Positions 59,230 through 64,000 of a stretch of 64,000 bases of DNA are shown here, piece after piece. The stretch's first letter is position 1. The number at the start of each line of letters is the position of its first letter. The position numbers and the translations under genes are program-made. Origin of the DNA: Mangifera indica (lineage: Eukaryota; Streptophyta; Magnoliopsida; Sapindales; Anacardiaceae); NCBI RefSeq assembly GCF_011075055.1, contig NC_058149.1:6950449-7014448 (forward strand), written 5' to 3'. Below the pieces are notes generated by a model. It made no database searches and was not told the DNA's origin. It was given only the letters and a program-made list of their open reading frames with translations.

Positions 59230-61720
59230 TGAACATGAAACACTTATTTCTATTGGCTCTTTGATTAGATGTGGTTTAAGATGTTGTCCATTGACTTTGA
59301 ATACTTTAATTCTCTCACTCCAAAATACAACTGCTTTATGTGGGAATACCTTAATTACCTTGAAAGGTTTGAATCATCAGGATTTGAGTTTGCCTAGAAA
59401 GAGTCTCAACCTCGAATTGAATAATAATACTAGCTCTCCCTCATTGAACTCCTTTTTTAATATGTACTTGTCATGCCATCATTTGATCTATTTCTTATAT
59501 AGTTTTACATTCTCGTACGCATTAAGGTAGAATTCCTTTAGTTCATGTAGTTGCAATAATCTCTATTCTCTAGCCTTATTTTGATCAAAATTTAGAAACC
59601 TTGTAACCAAATACATTTTATGCAGTAACTCAACTGGAAAGTAGCATGATTTCTCATACACAAGCCGACAAGGAGAAGTCCCGATTGGAGTTTTATATGT
59701 GGTTTGATACACCCAAAGAGCATCATCTAATCATATACTCCAATCCTTCCTTGATGTGTTTACTATTTTCTCTGGTATTCAATTAACTTGTCTATTAGTT
59801 ATTTCCACTTGGCCACTAGTTTGTGGGTGGTAAAGCATTATAACCTTGTGTGTAACTTTATACTTCTTTAACACTCATTCAAAAAGATGGTTGCAAAAAT
59901 GTGACCCTTCATTGCTTATGATCGGTCTGGGGATCCAAATTAAGTGAAAAGAAATTTTTAAGGAATTTAACCATAACCTGTGCATCATAGGTAGGGTTTG
60001 CTAATACTTTAGCCTATTTAAACACATAGTCTATAAAGTTGGAAACAGTCCTATAAAGTTTATCCCCAAGAAATCAAATAGTTCAATCTCTAGAATGGTA
60101 CTTAGGGGTACCTCAACTCTTCTTGATATATTTCCAATCTTTTGGCATCAATTGCATCTATATACAAATTATCAAGTATCTTGAAATTGTGTAGGCTAAT
60201 AGAAACCTAATTGCATTATCTTTACAATTGTCCTTAAGACACTAAAGTGTCCTTCGATTTCTAGTGAATGGCAATGAGTCAATATGCTATCAACCTCCTC
60301 ATATGGAACATATTATTGTATTAGTCCATCAAAGCATTACTTGTATGACAAAGTTTGCTCCCAAGATAACTTCATATGTCAAGTAGAAACTTCTTTCTCT
60401 AATGAAAGGTCAACTCAGGTGGTAACACCTGACATACTAGATAATTAACTATGTCAGCATATTTGTGGATGCTCTAATTTGATGCCTACATAAGCTACTC
60501 ATTAAGGAAAACATCATCAATGGATGATTTGTTAATAGTTTGCCCAGACTTATTTTTCAAAGTTTGGATAGATGATCTTTAACTTTATTTTTTTGTCCTT
60601 TTCTTGTCCCATAATTCTAGGTCAAATTATTGTAGAAGGAGTATCTATCATATTTGGTGTGGCTTTGTATCCTTCTTACTCAGCAAATGTTTGATGACTA
60701 CATTATCTGTATATATGATTACCTTAGATCCCACCAAGTATGACCTGAACTTATCAAATGCGAATACCATCACTTGTAGATCTTTTAATGTGGTCACATA
60801 ATTTATCTACGGTTCATATAATGTATGGCTCACATAATAAATCACATAAGCCTTCTTATCTTTTCTCAATTTTAACACTACTTCTATAACATAGTTGCAT
60901 CACACATTACCTCGAAAGGCAGGCTCCAGTCACGTAATTGCATAATCATTGCTGAGACAAGTGTTTCCTTTAACCTATAAAATGCATTAACACAATTAGA
61001 ATTGAAATCAAATGGTGCATCCTTAGCTAAGAGATTAGATAGTGGTTTTTCTATTTTCAACAAATCTTTAATGAATTTGCAATAGAAGCCAACATGTCCA
61101 AGAAGGCTTTAGACTCCTTTCATGTTCATAAGTGGAGACATCTCCTCGATGACTTCTATTTTAGCCTTATTGACCTCGATCCCTTACTTGAATACCATGT
61201 GTCCTAATACAATCCCTTCTCCGATTGTGAAATGACATTTATCCCAGTTTAAGATGAGATTCCTTTTCTAACATCTTTATAAGACTTTAGAAAGGTAAGT
61301 CAAGAAATTGTCAAATGCACTCTCATATACTAAAAAATTATCCATAAAAACTTCTATTATATATTCAACAAAATAAAAAAAATATTGCCATCATACATTG
61401 TTAAAAAATGACAAGAACATTACAAAGGCCAAAAGGTATTCTTTTATATATAAATGTACTATATGAGCATGCGAATGTGACCTTTTCCAGGTCCTTTAGG
61501 TGGATAGGGATTTGGACAAATCCTAAATATCCATCAAAGTAATAGAAGTATGAATAATTGCCCAGTCTTTCTAAAACCTAGTCAATAAAGGCAAAGATAT
61601 GCTACTATTGGCATGGTTATAGTTCTAGCGACTCCTCTCTTTCTTCTTTAATGACTAGAACTTCCTTACACCCTTTGTACTCTCTTTTTTTCCTTTTGAA
61701 AAGTATGAAAATAGGGTTAT
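59230..61720 (-). pseudogene. Ty3/gypsy (Athila/Tat) RT-RNase H-integrase remnant
   Basis: On minus from about 61600: RT with WAIIHTSITLMD, YIIEVFMDNFLVYESAFDNF (catalytic FMDD is FMDN), LNWDKCHFTIGEGIVLGHMV, then VNKAKIEVIEEM and GHVGFYCKFIKDLLKIEKPL. RNase H starts LPFEVMCDA near 60900. The integrase end (59650-59720) reads DALW.YQTTYKTPIGTSP in its proper frame. It then passes to the Athila/Tat C-terminal block with NFDQNKA, KGEFNEGELVLLFNSRLRL, IKVFPHKAVVFW and KVFKVNGQ (59270-59600). Frames are broken repeatedly. These C-terminal motifs place it in the Athila/Tat branch. Confidence 0.85.
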
Positions 61721-62658
61721 GCAATTCTCTCGGCCAAAGGCCAATGCCTTTTTATTTTTGGACAAATAATATTAGTCATGACCGTACAACCTTTATGCAC
61801 GATCATCCAAATATTTTTTTTCTATCTTTATCATGCCCCACAATCTTTAAAGAAATGTTTACCCATTATTCAAATCCATGCACAACTGTGGATTTTCCTC
61901 ATAAGTGATCATTCATGGCATTCAAAATCCATTGTTTATTTTAATCGAGTGTATAAGTGTGCACTAACAATATTCATGGTTGAGCATCCTCTTATATTTA
62001 GCAAAATTCAACACTTCATACATGAAATGATAATAATGCCCTCACTGCACATGTACCGGCGTGCACTCCTAACATGCGCGACCACACAACATGCTTAAAC
62101 CATATTTCATGCATAAAAATTAAATAATTATTTAAAATGATTGAAATTCCCTTATGACATGCCTATGAGTGTGATAGTAGTTCATGTCAAATATGTCATT
62201 ACCAAAAGGAGGAAAAATCCATGAAAAATGAAAAATTTGTGTGTTGTTTCAATAATTTTTTACGATGGGAGGAGGGGAAGGGAGAGAATTTGAAAAAACA
62301 CTATGTTTCATTTTTTTTATTTAAAAATGAAAATGACAATTATGTTCCTTTTACTATAATTTTTTCTATTAATAGAGTTAGGTTTTGAATAAAAAAGTGT
62401 GATTTAAGTCATCAAGATATAGAAAAGTGTTTTTGGGTTAAACATTAGAAAGTGAGATTTATGCCACCAAAGATGGGAAATTTTTGTAAGTCAAACCTTG
62501 GTTGGGAAAAGGTGATTCACTCAATAAAAACCTTTCTAGGGTCAGTATGTCACTAAAATAAGAAAATTATCAAAAATAATGAATAAAAACTTGAAATATC
62601 ATTCAATGATTAAAGCAATCTTTATTTCAAATTGAAATGTAACCAAAAGAAAAAGAAA
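61721..62658. other. No gene; includes duplicated 3' flank of the DEFL copies
   Basis: 62255-62320 ('ggagaatttgaaaaaacactatgtttcattt'-like, see 63345-63385) and 62610-62640 match the DNA just downstream of the intact defensin-like gene, showing that the tandem duplication included 3' flanking sequence. Confidence 0.55.
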
Positions 62659-62885
62659 TCAACAATTAACTGAGCAAATACACATATTACCAATACTAGA
62701 ACTAATTAGACTAAGCCAAAGACCATGCCCATCTAATGGTCCTGGATATTTAGCTACACAATTTTTATTGCAACAGTCATCGTTACAATTATCATTGCAT
62801 CATCCAAAGGCCGTGTGCATATTTTGGGCATCGGCGGTGTGCATTCATATGAGCATGTGCATGAATTGTTTGAAGATTTTCTTTA
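62659..62885 (-). pseudogene. Defensin-like peptide pseudogene (tandem copy)
   Basis: The minus-strand frame ends at TGA (62659) and reads CNDNCNDDCCNKNCVAKYPG, then a GHG segment and MCICSVNC, aligned with the second domain of the gene at 63444-63781. An in-frame TGA stands just before this run, and a 4-bp net deletion relative to the intact copy shifts the frame and removes the conserved spacing of the first two cysteines. Similarity continues to about 62885 through the inter-domain linker, then fades; the first domain is not recognisable. Broken by disruption, not just diverged. Confidence 0.78.
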
Positions 62886-63443
62886 TTATAGTTAATGGCA
62901 TACAGGTGACAAGTTTGATCCCAAATTTTGTATCCATATTTTGAGCATCTTAATTAATGAGTGATATTTCATTCAACATATTAGATCACCATCATCACCT
63001 GATTGTCAACATAAAGATTAGCAAGGTTTTAGCTCTCATACCTCGCTCAAGGGTTTTTGTTTAGTTTACCTTTGTAATATCCTTGCAATACTGTACGTAG
63101 GATTAATACAGTATTTTCAATACTAAATCAATAATATTTTATATATCTATTTTAAATATATAAATAGACGCATATTTATATATATTATTCTTTGATTGTG
63201 TGTTACTATACCTTTAATTTAAAATCACTTAATTACATAATGTCACACATCAAATGTGTACCTATAGTAAAACCAAAAACCAATAATATGTGTTGTGGTC
63301 TTTTTTTTTCTGCAAAAGTTTATTTTGGGCAAGGGAGGGTGGGGAGGGGGGAGAATTTGAAGAAACACTGTGTTTCATTTATTATTATTATTATAGTAGA
63401 ACTAAGGCAACCCTTATTTCAAGTTGAAATAAAAAAAAAAAAA

Positions 63444-63781
63444 TCAGCAATTAAATGTGCAGATACATATGTAATCAACCTTAGGATTAATTACACCATG
63501 GCAACCGCCATGCCCTTCTAATTCTCCTGGATATTTAGCTGCACATTTGTTATTGCAACTGGCACTGGTAAACTTAGAATTGCATGATTTTCCCAAGGTT
63601 GATGTGCATTTTTTGGGCGTCGGTGGTGTGTCTGCATATAGGCATTTGCATGAATTTGTTGCAGCATCACAAGTGCCTTGCGCACTTACATATTTTGATG
63701 TGCACTTTGAATTGCAATTACCATCACAAGGACCCAAATCTTCTGTGTATAAATCACCTTGAACCATACAAAACAATTTTC
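63444..63781 (-). CDS. Two-domain defensin-like (DEFL) peptide, last exon
   Basis: Read on minus, a likely splice acceptor (...GCAACAG) ends at 63782 and the exon runs to TGA at 63444, about 112 residues. The intron would be phase 1, as is usual between the signal-peptide and mature-peptide exons of defensin genes; the first exon lies beyond 64000. Domain 1: CDGNCNSKCTSKY ... GTC ... CKC. Linker TPPTPKKC. Domain 2 has eight Cys in the C..C..C...C..C..C.C..C order: KKC, KSC, ASC, NKC, GGC, CIC and the final C. Cys-rich secreted DEFL peptides serve in defence or reproductive signalling; which applies here is unknown. Domain 1 has fewer clear cysteines than domain 2. No stops or frameshifts. Confidence 0.72.
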
Positions 63782-64000
63782 CTGTTGCATTTGTCAACGT
63801 TTTTATCAAGTTAGAATTAATATAAAGTTTGACAGAAAATGAAATAATGAGATTTCTCAAAATTGAGATAAATTAGATTTAATTTGTAACATTTTGCTAG
63901 ATGTTAAAACTTTAGGTATTCAGGTATTTTTACAATTAATAATACATTTAATTGCAATTTTTTTTTAAATGTCTCAAACAAAGTAACATAACATAAATTT

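Noticed and set aside
1..64000. tRNA, rRNA or CRISPR arrays
   Set aside because: No cloverleaf-type tRNA, rRNA segment or spaced short repeats were seen on reading; tRNA-like words are retroelement primer-binding sites. CRISPR is not expected in a plant nuclear genome.

Overview
This window is AT-rich nuclear DNA from a flowering plant, most likely a eudicot. It has intron-containing, eukaryote-type genes, plant-only peptide families and a dense, nested load of plant transposons. The species cannot be named from the sequence.

Three host loci can be supported. (1) 36656-36874 (+) is an intact, intronless TOM7, a small subunit of the mitochondrial outer-membrane import complex. (2) 44684-45185 (+) is a two-exon RGF/GOLVEN/CLEL signalling-peptide precursor with a signal peptide and a C-terminal DY...HN peptide. 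(3) 63444-63781 (-) is the last exon of a two-domain defensin-like cysteine-rich peptide gene, whose first exon lies beyond the window. A broken tandem copy of it sits at 62659-62885.

Nearly everything else is transposon-derived. 1-10.5 kb: decayed LTR-element debris with diverged repeats and a copia pol scrap. 10.5-13.4 kb: Mutator-type foldback elements, one nearly perfectly palindromic with a 9-bp target duplication. 13.9-25.1 kb: a minus-strand Ty1/copia element whose 5' LTR is split by a 3.0-kb hAT transposon and whose gag is split by an unclassified 1.66-kb insertion. 25.3-26.6 kb: a hAT deletion derivative. 28.3-33.5 kb: a full-length but dead Ty3/gypsy element with LTRs, PBS and TSD. 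33.8-36.2 kb: further foldback elements and a MITE. 41.2-44.3 kb: a gypsy remnant split by a TRIM, then a copia remnant. 50.3-54.6 kb: a SIRE-like copia that lost pol by a microhomology deletion. 57.2-61.7 kb: a minus-strand Athila/Tat-type gypsy remnant including an Athila-specific ORF.

I found no convincing new multi-gene system. The items most worth a second look are the palindromic foldback that reads as nearly the same 140-residue frame on both strands, the unclassified 1.66-kb insertion with a 9-bp direct duplication, the variant RGF peptide, and the defensin-like tandem pair. All calls come from reading the sequence; no database search was run.
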